Assembly (NCBI GenBank): GCA_025989215.1
Contig: JAPDNP010000001.1
Span: 992,001-1,056,000, forward strand
Direction: 5' to 3'
Length of the DNA stretch: 64,000 nucleotides
Origin: Neisseriaceae bacterium JH1-16
Lineage (GTDB): Bacteria; Pseudomonadota; Gammaproteobacteria; Burkholderiales; Chromobacteriaceae
The position numbers were made by a program, and so were the translations under genes. Positions 8,309 through 16,157 of this stretch are shown one piece after another. Positions within the stretch are counted from its first letter, which is position 1; each line of letters begins with the position of its first letter. Below the pieces are notes generated by a model. That model was not told where the DNA came from, made no database searches, and worked only from the letters and a program-made list of their open reading frames with translations.

Positions 8309-10204
8309 TCACTTGGCCGGAATCACGCCCATACGGCGCTTCAGCGACTGCGGGCCTTCGCCAAAGCCGCTGGCGTAGTAGGCCGCATTGGTCATCACCT
8401 TCTGTACATAGTCGCGAGTCTCGTTGAACGGGATGGTCTCGGCGTACACCGCCCCTTCGAGCGGCACCATGTCCTGCCAGGCCTTGGCACGGCCCGGGCC
8501 GGCGTTGTAGGCGGCGGTGGCGAGCACTTCCTGGCCGAGCTGGTCGAGCACATGGTTCAGGTACCAGGTGCCCATCTGGATATTGGTGTCGATGTCGTTC
8601 ACCGCATAGCTGCCCAGCCCCATCTTGCCGGCGACCCACTTGGCGGTGGCCGGCATCAGCTGCATCAGCCCCGACGCTCCGACGCCGGAGCGCGCCACCG
8701 AGACGAAACGGCTTTCCTGACGGATCAGCCCGTATACCCAGGCTTCGTCCACGCCGATCTGGGTGGCGTAGCGGTGGGTGATGTCGCGGTACGGGGTCAG
8801 GTAGCGCAGCGAGAAGTCGTGCACGTTCTCGGTGCGGTCTGCGCTGTAGATCGCCATGTCGAGGAAGCTCTGGCGCTTGGCCAGCTCGGCGGACGCCAGC
8901 AACTGCTGATCGTTCTTGCCGCGCATCGCCCAGCGCCACTCGCGGCGCGCGTCCTCGCGCATCTCCGGCTTGCGATAGTTTTCGGACAGAGCGAACAGCG
9001 CCAGCGAGCGCTGGATGGCCGGCTCGGCGGACACCGCGGCTATTTCATTGGCGGAGGCTTTGTCGCTACGGCTGTCGGCCGACATCGTGGTACCCAGCTC
9101 GTCGAGCGAGAGCAGGGCGTAGAAATTCCGGCCGGAGTTGCTCACCTTGGCGAACAGCGGACGCGCCTCGTTGTCGCGCCCCTGCGCCTTCAGCGAGCGG
9201 GCCTTCCAGTACTGCCAGGTGTTGCTGCTGGCCAGTCGGTCGGGCATCTGCGCGATCACACGGTCGAGCGTCTGCCACTGCTGGGTGCGCAGCGCCGCAC
9301 GACCCCACCATTCCCACTGCTCGTCGGTCAGCTGCTTCGGATCGGCCTGCGCGAACCATTGCAGCGCCTGGGCCATCTGCAGCTTCTTCGCGGAGAACAG
9401 CGCCAGCTGCCCCCAAGCGAAGGCGACCCTATCCTTGCTCAGCATGCTCTGCACGCCCAGCAATTGCCCGGCGGCGCCGTCGATATTGCCGCCGCGCGCG
9501 CGGCTGGTGATGTCGAACAGGGCCGCTTCCTGGCCGCCGCTGCTCGACAGGTCGGCATTGGAGCGCGACAGCTGGGTCAGGTCGACCGGCAGCAGCGTCA
9601 GCGTCGCCAGCTGGCGGGCGGCGGTGATGTAGTTGCCGGCCAGCAGCAGGCGCACCCGACGCAGCACCCAGTCCTGGCTCAGCACGCCCTGGTTGGCGGC
9701 GGCGGCGATCAGGCTGGTGCAACCGTCCGGAATGGTGCGACTGGCGAGAAACACATCGTAGTTGGCGGTGGACTTGCCCTGACGCAGCGAATACAGGTCG
9801 TTGTAGCAGCGGGTTTCCTCGTCGCTGCCTTCCGGAGCCAAGCGGGTCCACTCGCGGCTGAAGGTCGCCCAGTCCTCGCGTTTGCCGAGCTTCTTCAGCC
9901 ATTCGTTGCGCACCCGTTCGGTCATCACGCTATCGGGCTGGCTGTTCAGAAAGGCCTGCGGCTGTACGTCGTCGTCGTTGTCGACCGCCTTCAGCGCGGC
10001 CCAGTAGGCGGGGTAGGCAGACAGCGTCTCGCCTTGCGGAATCGTGGCGGCGATGCTGTTGAGTGTCACCAGGTCGTTGCGGCGCCAGGCGTCGCGAGCG
10101 GCGACGACCTGGCCGTCGACTGCGGCGAAGGCCGGTGCGGCCAGGGACAGGGCCACCAGCGCGGGAAGAAACTGCTCTCGAAAGGGCGTCGGCATCAAAG
10201 TCAT
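8309..10204 (-). CDS. slt: soluble lytic murein transglycosylase
   Basis: Slt cuts the MurNAc-GlcNAc bond in peptidoglycan with formation of 1,6-anhydro-MurNAc. The predicted 631-residue precursor has an N-terminal signal peptide ending near APAFA, a long helical superhelix (U/L domain), and a C-terminal SLT domain. The catalytic Glu is about residue 497 in GLIRQESRF; GASGLMQLMPATA, MGTWYLN and TAAYNAGPGRA are the other family motifs. Starts at 10204 (MTLMPT) and 10195 (MPTPFRE) are both possible, as neither has a good ribosome site. It is the first gene of a four-gene operon. The product pairs logically with anmK at 36-37 kb in cell-wall recycling. Confidence 0.93.
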   Translation of the reverse strand: MTLMPTPFREQFLPALVALSLAAPAFAAVDGQVVAARDAWRRNDLVTLNSIAATIPQGETLSAYPAYWAALKAVDNDDDVQPQAFLNSQPDSVMTERVRNEWLKKLGKREDWATFSREWTRLAPEGSDEETRCYNDLYSLRQGKSTANYDVFLASRTIPDGCTSLIAAAANQGVLSQDWVLRRVRLLLAGNYITAARQLATLTLLPVDLTQLSRSNADLSSSGGQEAALFDITSRARGGNIDGAAGQLLGVQSMLSKDRVAFAWGQLALFSAKKLQMAQALQWFAQADPKQLTDEQWEWWGRAALRTQQWQTLDRVIAQMPDRLASSNTWQYWKARSLKAQGRDNEARPLFAKVSNSGRNFYALLSLDELGTTMSADSRSDKASANEIAAVSAEPAIQRSLALFALSENYRKPEMREDARREWRWAMRGKNDQQLLASAELAKRQSFLDMAIYSADRTENVHDFSLRYLTPYRDITHRYATQIGVDEAWVYGLIRQESRFVSVARSGVGASGLMQLMPATAKWVAGKMGLGSYAVNDIDTNIQMGTWYLNHVLDQLGQEVLATAAYNAGPGRAKAWQDMVPLEGAVYAETIPFNETRDYVQKVMTNAAYYASGFGEGPQSLKRRMGVIPAK

Positions 10205-10605
10205 CCGTATTGGTAGGTCATCACGTGCACACATGCACGTAAGACAGCATCTGGCCGGCCCGCGTTCACGGGCCGGATGGGTAGGTCGCCTATAGCGACC
10301 GGCGGGGCGCGGGCCAATCTGGCGGCATGAATTGCCCCGCCATGGGGAGCGCAAACGGTCAAATGCCGTGGCTGCGTCAAATTATACAAAAACCCCGAGC
10401 CCCCATGCGGATACGTCGCAGGAAAACTTCGTTCGGAATGACGCGGAAATAACGAGCAATCGGCTATCGAGCGCAACAGGCAATAGCTGAACCCAATCAA
10501 GTTTGTTTGAACAATCAATTGGAGCTGTTTGTCGTTTGCTATCAAAATTGCCACATCGATTGACTAACAACATCATCCCCACTCACTACCGAGAAGGAGC
10601 AAACC
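10205..10605. promoter_or_regulatory. divergent promoter region between slt and prx-grx
   Basis: This 400-base region holds no gene. On the minus strand a perfect TATAAT lies at 10381-10386, facing slt, but with no good -35 at the right spacing. For the plus strand, an AT-rich part at 10500-10560 precedes the peroxiredoxin gene and includes TTGGAG and TATCAA hexamers at poor (15-base) spacing. A GAGAAGGAG ribosome site lies at 10590-10600. I looked for an OxyR-type ATAG/CTAT array; single ATAG and CTAT words occur but not at the spacing required. Confidence 0.35.
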
Positions 10606-11337
10606 ATGCTGCAGAATCGTGAAGGCCAACGCGTACCGAACGTCATCTTCCACACCCGTGTCGGCAACGACTGGAAAGATGTCAGCACCGACGAACTGTT
10701 CAAGGGCAAGACCGTAGTAGTGTTCTCACTGCCGGGCGCATTCACCCCAACTTGCTCGTCCACCCACCTGCCGCGCTACAACGAGCTGGCGCCGGCCTTC
10801 GCCGCCAACGGCGTGGACAACATCCTGTGCGTCTCGGTCAATGACACCTTCGTGATGAACGAATGGGCCCAGGACCAGGAGGCCGCCAACCTGGTGATGA
10901 TCCCGGACGGCAACGGTGATTTCACCGAAGGCATGGGCATGCTGGTCGACAAGCTGGACCTGGGTTTCGGCCGCCGCAGCTGGCGCTACTCGATGCTGGT
11001 GAAAGACGGCGTGATCGAGAAAATGTTCATCGAGCCGCAAGAGCCGGGCGACCCGTTCAAGGTGTCCGACGCCGACACCATGCTCGACTACATCAACAAG
11101 GATGCCAAGAAGCCGGACCAGATCGTCGTGTTCAGCAAGGTTGGCTGCCCGCACTGCGCCCGTGCCAAGGCACTGCTGGAAGACAAGGGGCTGAGCTTCG
11201 TCGACGTTCCACTCGACAACAAGATCCGCGGCAAGGTGCTCGGCGGCGTGTCCGGCAAGATGACCGCTCCGCAGGTGTTCATCAACGGCGAACTGATCGG
11301 TTCGGCCGACGAGCTGGAAGCCTACTTCAAGGCCTAA
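10606..11337 (+). CDS. peroxiredoxin-glutaredoxin fusion (hybrid Prx5)
   Basis: A 243-residue fusion of a Prx5-type peroxiredoxin and a glutaredoxin, which reduces hydrogen peroxide and alkyl hydroperoxides with glutathione as reductant. The peroxidatic Cys50 is in [16 protein letters not shown]. The glutaredoxin domain starts near residue 170 and has the CPHC redox pair at 181-184, then [13 protein letters not shown], the glutathione-binding cis-Pro loop. The ribosome site GAAGGAG is well placed. The next plus-strand gene, 318 bases on, is a flavoprotein disulfide reductase, which suggests a shared antioxidant role. The gene ends at the edge of a 143-base dispersed repeat. Confidence 0.95.
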   Translation: MLQNREGQRVPNVIFHTRVGNDWKDVSTDELFKGKTVVVFSLPGAFTPTCSSTHLPRYNELAPAFAANGVDNILCVSVNDTFVMNEWAQDQEAANLVMIPDGNGDFTEGMGMLVDKLDLGFGRRSWRYSMLVKDGVIEKMFIEPQEPGDPFKVSDADTMLDYINKDAKKPDQIVVFSKVGCPHCARAKALLEDKGLSFVDVPLDNKIRGKVLGGVSGKMTAPQVFINGELIGSADELEAYFKA

Positions 11338-11479
11338 GAACCGACTCACGATCTCGCGAACGAAGGGTCAGCCAAGGCAAAATGGCGCGAAAAAACGGAG
11401 TGTACATGCGGTACATGAGTATTTTGAGCGGCATTTCAACGCAGGATCACCCGAGTGCAGCAGATCGTGAGCCGGTTCT
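11337..11479. repeat. 143-base intergenic repeat with 18-base terminal inverted repeats, copy 1
   Basis: The element begins in the last base of the prx-grx TAA. Its ends are AGAACCGACTCACGATCT and the inverse of AGAACCGGCTCACGATCT, 17 of 18 bases matching. Inside is a conserved core with GAGTGTACATGCGGTACATG and TTGAGCGGCATTTCAACG, the latter itself a partial palindrome. An inverted copy lies at 41725-41855, also starting at a TAA. It carries no gene and looks like a miniature inverted-repeat or REP-like element. Confidence 0.85.
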
Positions 11480-11655
11480 AACGATTCACCCGTGTTCCGG
11501 CGACAATCTGCCCTGACGTCGCCGGCTGGACAGCCCCTGCGGGCCGTCCGATTCCCGGGCCGGGCAACCGGTCCGCTTTTTCCCCGCATCGAAACGAGAC
11601 GACTTTCAGCCAGAGCCGTGCCGTCTCCGTGTGAACCGCACAGAAAGGACACCCC

Positions 11656-13044
11656 ATGAAGCAGCTCCATGTCGATATCGCCGTGATCGGCGCCGGTACC
11701 GCCGGCCTCGCTGCCTACCGTGCCGCCAAGGCCGCCGGCAAAACCGCCATCGTGATCGAGGGCGGCGCCTATGGCACCACCTGCGCCCGGGTCGGCTGCA
11801 TGCCATCCAAGCTGCTGATCGCCGCGGCCGACGCCGCGCACGAGCTGCGCCACACCGCACCGTTCGGCGTGCATGTCGACGGCGAGATCCGCATCGACGG
11901 CCGTGAAGTGATGGACCGAGTGCGTAGCGAGCGCGACCGCTTCGTCGGTTTCGTGGTGCGCGGCGTGGATGGCATCCCGGATGAAGACAAGCTGGTCGGC
12001 TACGCCCGTTTTGTCGACAACACCTTATTGGAAGTCGGCGACACCCAGGTACACGCCAGCCGAGTGGTGATCGCCACCGGCTCCAGCCCGGTGATCCCCG
12101 GCCCGTTCAAAGCCTTGGGAGACCGCCTGATCGTCAACGACGACGTGTTCAGCTGGGAGACGCTGCCGGAAAGCGTGGCGGTGTTTGGCCCCGGCGTAAT
12201 CGGCCTGGAACTCGGCCAGGCACTGTCGCGACTGGGCGTGCGGGTGAAGGTGTTCGGCGTGCGCGGCGGCGTCGGCCCCTTGTCCGACCCGGCGGTTCGC
12301 GATGCTGCCCGCACCGCGTTCCAGCAGGACTTCTACCTGGCGCCGGATGCCGAGGTGAAGGAAATGCGCCGCGAGGGCGACCAGGCGGTACTGCGCTTCG
12401 TCAATCTGGCCGGCGAGGAAGTGACCGAGTCGTTCGATTACGTGCTGGCCGCCACCGGCCGCAGCCCGAACGTGCAGAACCTGGGGCTGGAAAACACCTC
12501 GCTGGAACGCGACGCCCGCGGCGTGCCGCTGTTCGACCCGGACACGCTGCAGTGCGGCCACTCGCCGATCTTCATCGCCGGCGACGCCAACAACGTGCTG
12601 CCGCTGCTGCACGAGGCCGCCGACGAGGGCAAGGCCGCCGGCGAGAACGCCGCGCTGTACCCGAACGTGCGTCCGCTCAACCGTCGCGCGCCGATCGCGG
12701 TGGTGTTCTCCGACCCACAGATCATGATGGTCGGCCAGCGCTTCGCCGACCTCGACGCCGATCAGATCGTGGTGGGCGAGGTCAGCTTCGAGGATCAGGG
12801 TCGCAGCCGGGTGATGCTGAAGAACAAGGGCCTGCTGCACGTGTATGCCGACAAGGCTACCGGCCGCTTCGTCGGCGCCGAGATGGTCGGCCCGCGTGCC
12901 GAGCACATCGCCCACCTGCTGGCGTGGAGCTACCAGTCGCAGCTGACCGTAGCCGCGATGCTAGCGATGCCGTTCTACCACCCAGTGGTGGAAGAGGGGC
13001 TGCGCACCGCGCTGCGCGACGCGGCGGCGAAGCTGGCCGACTGA
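11656..13044 (+). CDS. dihydrolipoamide dehydrogenase-like flavoprotein disulfide reductase
   Basis: A 462-residue class I pyridine nucleotide-disulfide oxidoreductase. FAD binding is shown by GAGTAG at residues 12-17, the redox pair is Cys43-Cys48 in TTCARVGCMPSK, the NAD(P) site is GPGVIGLELGQAL, and the second FAD motif is IFIAGDANN. The dimerisation domain ends with the active-site base in HPVVEE near residue 447. There is no lipoyl domain or E1/E2 gene nearby, so a role in a dehydrogenase complex is unlikely. The position after the peroxiredoxin-glutaredoxin gene suggests thiol redox defence, but the electron acceptor is unknown. The ribosome site GAAAGGA precedes the ATG. Confidence 0.88.
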   Translation: MKQLHVDIAVIGAGTAGLAAYRAAKAAGKTAIVIEGGAYGTTCARVGCMPSKLLIAAADAAHELRHTAPFGVHVDGEIRIDGREVMDRVRSERDRFVGFVVRGVDGIPDEDKLVGYARFVDNTLLEVGDTQVHASRVVIATGSSPVIPGPFKALGDRLIVNDDVFSWETLPESVAVFGPGVIGLELGQALSRLGVRVKVFGVRGGVGPLSDPAVRDAARTAFQQDFYLAPDAEVKEMRREGDQAVLRFVNLAGEEVTESFDYVLAATGRSPNVQNLGLENTSLERDARGVPLFDPDTLQCGHSPIFIAGDANNVLPLLHEAADEGKAAGENAALYPNVRPLNRRAPIAVVFSDPQIMMVGQRFADLDADQIVVGEVSFEDQGRSRVMLKNKGLLHVYADKATGRFVGAEMVGPRAEHIAHLLAWSYQSQLTVAAMLAMPFYHPVVEEGLRTALRDAAAKLAD

Positions 13045-13056
13045 TAGTCCCAGTAG

Positions 13057-13104
13057 AAAAGCGTTCGGCCAACCTGGAGTCTCCAAGGTTGGCCGAACGC
13101 TTTT
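13057..13104. terminator. bidirectional terminator built from inverted TTCGGCCAA words
   Basis: Nineteen-base perfect arms (AAAAGCGTTCGGCCAACCT and complement) flank a ten-base loop. A-runs before and T-runs after the stem make it work in both directions, between the convergent dehydrogenase-like gene and lplT. Confidence 0.92.
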
Positions 13105-13122
13105 GTTTGTGCTGAGGAGAAC

Positions 13123-14424
13123 TTAGGCGCGCTGCAGCCAGGCGAAACGCCGCTGCCAGATCGCCGGACCCGCCTTCAAGAGGTGCAGCGTCGCCAGCAC
13201 GTTCAGCACCGCCACACCGAGGAACAGTACCGCAATACTGTCGTACAGCATCAGCGCCACCGCGCTGGCGATGGCCGCGCCCACCATATAGAAACCGTTG
13301 ATGATGTTGTTGGCTGCCACTGCCTGCGAGCGGAATTCCTCCGGGCTGGCGGTCTGCAGCCAGGTGTAGAGCGGCACGGTGAAGAAGCCGCCGAAGAAGC
13401 CCAGCATCGTTATCGACACGATCACGCGCCAGTGGCCCGGCTGCAGCATGTATTCGGCCAGAGTGAACAGCTTGCCGTGGTAATGCTCCATCGACGACAG
13501 CGCCAGGTCCAGGCCGAACACCGTCATGCCGGCGCTACCCACCAACACCAGGCCCAGTTGCAGCTCGCCACGTGACAGCTTGGCGCACACCACCGAGCCC
13601 AGACCGATGCCGATCGAGAACAGCGCCAGCATCAGCGTGTAGACGCTGGCATCGCCGCCCAGGTGCAAACGGGTGAAGGTCGGCAGCTGGGTGGTGTACA
13701 CCGAGCCCATCAGCCAGAACCAGGAAATGCCGAGGATGGCGGCACGTACGTCGCGCATCGCCCAGGCTTCGCGCACCAGCGTTACCGAATCCTTCGCCAC
13801 GTTGGCCGAAAGCTTGATCTGTGGCGCCGGGGCCGGAGCCTTGGGCATGGCGCGGCTACTCAGGTAACCCAGCAGCGCCACCAACAACGTGGCGCCGGCC
13901 ATCGCCCACGGGCCGCCGCCGGTGATCAGGCTGCCGATGATCTGGCCGATCAGGATGGCGAGGAAGGTACCCATCTCGATCAGGCCATTGCCGCCGACCA
14001 GCTCGTGCCGGTTCAGGTACTGCGGCAACACCGAATACTTCAGCGGGCCGAAAAAGGTGGAGTGCACGCCCATCAGGAACAGCGCGGACAGCAACAGCGG
14101 GGCGGATTTCAGGAAGAAGCCGGTGCCGGCGATCAGCATGATGCCGATCTCGACCAGCTTGATCACCCGCGCCACCTGCGCCTTGTCGAACTTTTCCGAC
14201 ACCTTGCCGGCGGTGGCCGAGAACAGGAAATAGGGCAGGATGAATAGGCCGGCAGCCAGGTTGACCAGTTGCTCCGGGGGCATGCCGGTGGCGCCGAGCC
14301 CGTGGAAACTGATCAGCACCACGATGGCGGTCTTCAGCAGGTTGTCGTTGAGCGCCCCGAGAAACTGGGTGCCGAACAGCGGGAAGAAGCGCCGCGTGGT
14401 AAAGAAGGAAAAATCGGCTTTCAC
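13123..14424 (-). CDS. lplT: lysophospholipid transporter (MFS)
   Basis: A 433-residue major facilitator protein of the LplT type, which moves lysophospholipids across the inner membrane for re-acylation. The opening FFTTRRFFPLFGTQFLGALNDNLLK, of which the FGTQFLGALNDN part is the family signature, and FFGPLKYSVLPQYL fit this family; about 12 hydrophobic segments are seen. No acyltransferase-ligase (aas) gene or fused acyltransferase domain is next to it, unlike in enterobacteria. It converges with the dehydrogenase-like gene and shares its terminator. The exact substrate is inferred from the family. Confidence 0.85.
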   Translation of the reverse strand: MKADFSFFTTRRFFPLFGTQFLGALNDNLLKTAIVVLISFHGLGATGMPPEQLVNLAAGLFILPYFLFSATAGKVSEKFDKAQVARVIKLVEIGIMLIAGTGFFLKSAPLLLSALFLMGVHSTFFGPLKYSVLPQYLNRHELVGGNGLIEMGTFLAILIGQIIGSLITGGGPWAMAGATLLVALLGYLSSRAMPKAPAPAPQIKLSANVAKDSVTLVREAWAMRDVRAAILGISWFWLMGSVYTTQLPTFTRLHLGGDASVYTLMLALFSIGIGLGSVVCAKLSRGELQLGLVLVGSAGMTVFGLDLALSSMEHYHGKLFTLAEYMLQPGHWRVIVSITMLGFFGGFFTVPLYTWLQTASPEEFRSQAVAANNIINGFYMVGAAIASAVALMLYDSIAVLFLGVAVLNVLATLHLLKAGPAIWQRRFAWLQRA

Positions 14425-14435
14425 CGGCAGGCATC

Positions 14436-14476
14436 CAATAAAAAGGCGGGAAGCGGCATGCTAGCCGATTCCCGCC
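14436..14476 (-). terminator. terminator after the nucleoside transporter
   Basis: Read on the minus strand: GGCGGGAATCGGC, loop TAGCAT, GCCGCTTCCCGCC, then TTTTTATT. One mismatch in the 13-base stem. It lies 40 bases after the NupC-like stop and ahead of lplT. Confidence 0.9.
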
Positions 14477-14515
14477 GAGATTGTCAGCCATCGTTCATGA
14501 CGATGGCGACAAGGT

Positions 14516-15816
14516 TCAGAACACCGACTGCCACAGGCTGGCGACGGTGGCGGTCATGAAGCCCGCCAACACCGCGCCGAGCAGCGCGCGCAGGTCGATT
14601 TCGGCCAGGATTTTCTGCTTGGCCGGTGCCAAGGCGCCGATGCCGGCGACGCAAATGCCCACCGAGCCGAAGTTGGAGAAGCTCGCCAGCGCGAAGGTCG
14701 ACACCATGATCGCCTGCGGCGACAGCACGCCGGCCGCCTTCATCTTGGCCAGGTCCAAATAGGCGATGAACTCGTTCAGCACGATCTTCTGGCCCAGCAG
14801 GCTGCCCACCTGCAGCGTTTCACCCCAGCTCACCCCCATGATGAAGGCGAAGGGGCGGAACAGTTGGCCGAAGATGTACTGCAACGTCAGGCCGTCGAAC
14901 ACGCCCGAGGTCGAAGTGCGGACCCAGTCGTTCACCCCCAGCGCGGCGCCGATGCCGTCCTTCACCGCGTAATTGGCCAGCGCGATCAGCGACACGATCG
15001 CCATCAGAATGGTGGCCACGGCGGCGGCCATCTTCATGCCGTCCAGAGCGCCGGTCACCAGCCGTTGATCGCGCTGCCGCTCTCCATGCTGTGGTCGTAG
15101 CCCAGGCCCTGGCTCGACTCGAGCACAGCGTCCTCACGCGGGAACAGGATCTTGGCGAACGCGGCGGCGGCCGGCGCGTTCATGAAGGCGGCGGTCAGCA
15201 GATAGGTGGCGAACTTGGCCTGCTCGTGCGGATCGGAGCCGCCGAGGAAGGACACATAGGCCGCCAGCACCCCGCCGGCGAGCGAGGCCATGCCCGCGAC
15301 CATCACGCAGCCCAGTTCCGAGCGGGTCATGTTCTTGATGTAGGGGCGGATCAGCAGCGGCGTCTCGGTCTGGCCGAGGAAGATATTGCCGGCCACGGTC
15401 AGGCTTTCCGGGCCGGACAGCCCCATGGTGCGCTTCATCACCCAGGCCATGCCGGCGACCACCCGTTGCAGGATGCCGAAGTGGTAGAACAGCGCGGTCA
15501 GCGACGAGAAGAAGATCATCACCGGCAGCACGATGAAGGCAAACACGAAGCCGAACTTGCCGCCAGCGTTGGCCAGGTCGCCGAACAGGAAACGGGCACC
15601 TTCGGCCGAGAAATTCAGCACTTTGACGAAGCCATTGCCGAAGGCCGAGAACCCGGACTTGGCGGCGGGCACGTAGTTGATCACCAGAAACAGCAGGCTC
15701 TGCAGCGCCAGGCCCATGAAAACGGTGCGCCAGTTCACCGCCTTGCGGTTGCTGGAGAAGGCATAGGCAACGCCCAGCAGGAAAAGAATGCCGAAAACGG
15801 CCTGTAGGGTATTCAC
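14516..15816 (-). pseudogene. NupC-type concentrative nucleoside transporter, split by a frameshift
   Basis: Two reading frames together make one CNT-family nucleoside symporter. The N-terminal part (15055-15816, 253 residues) has the GxxTxxPxxxxPY-type stretch GQTETPLLIRPYIKNMTRSEL and AAFMNAPAA. The C-terminal part (14516-15058, 180 residues) continues with TGALDGMKMAAAVATIL and the SFSNFGSVGI helix. They overlap by four bases (GTGA) where family members continue without a break. Adding one base (AACGGCTGG to AACGCGCTGG) joins the frames as AINALVTGALDG, so a single-base loss near 15062 explains the split. It may be a real mutation or a sequence error. About 420 residues when joined, the normal family length. 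Confidence 0.85.
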
Positions 15817-15937
15817 AAAGATCCTCGACGTGGAACGATTTTATGTTTTATCAACTGCTTGGCGCAAAAAGGCGCGCATTCTACCGGAAGTAGGCACCGG
15901 AGAAACGCACTTAAGGCCAATAGCGTCGCATTTTCTA

Positions 15938-15960
15938 CATAAAACCGCCGTCGAGGCGGG
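15938..15960 (-). terminator. terminator after ccoIS
   Basis: Minus strand: CCGCC, loop TCGAC, GGCGG, then TTTTATG, 15 bases after the ccoS stop. Short stem but a clear T-run. Confidence 0.65.
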
Positions 15961-15974
15961 CGATCATGGCAAGG

Positions 15975-16157
15975 TCATGCCTTGGGTTTGTCTTCCGACG
16001 GCATTTCATTGCCGGCGCGGTCATCGTCCATCAGGATGCGATGGGCCGGGCCCTCCATGTCGTCGAACTGACCGCTGCGGGTCGACCACCAGAACAGTAC
16101 ACCGAAGAAAAACACCAGCACGATGCTCATCGGGATCAACAGGTACAGGCTTTCCAT
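15975..16157 (-). CDS. ccoS: cbb3-type cytochrome oxidase assembly protein CcoS
   Basis: A 60-residue single-span membrane protein needed for cofactor insertion during cbb3 oxidase maturation. It starts MESLYLLIPMSIVLVFFFGVL, a transmembrane helix, followed by FWWSTRSGQFDDMEGPAHRIL, the family hallmark; the rest is a polar tail. The ATG at 16157 overlaps the ccoI stop (TGATG), so translation is coupled. Longer forms of the frame run into ccoI and are not credible. Confidence 0.93.
   Translation of the reverse strand: MESLYLLIPMSIVLVFFFGVLFWWSTRSGQFDDMEGPAHRILMDDDRAGNEMPSEDKPKA

Noticed and set aside
8237-10216. A 659-codon plus-strand frame over slt
   Set aside because: Antisense shadow of a clear lytic transglycosylase.
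10440-10560. OxyR binding site before the peroxiredoxin-glutaredoxin gene
   Set aside because: ATAG and CTAT words are present but not at the spacing of an OxyR site.
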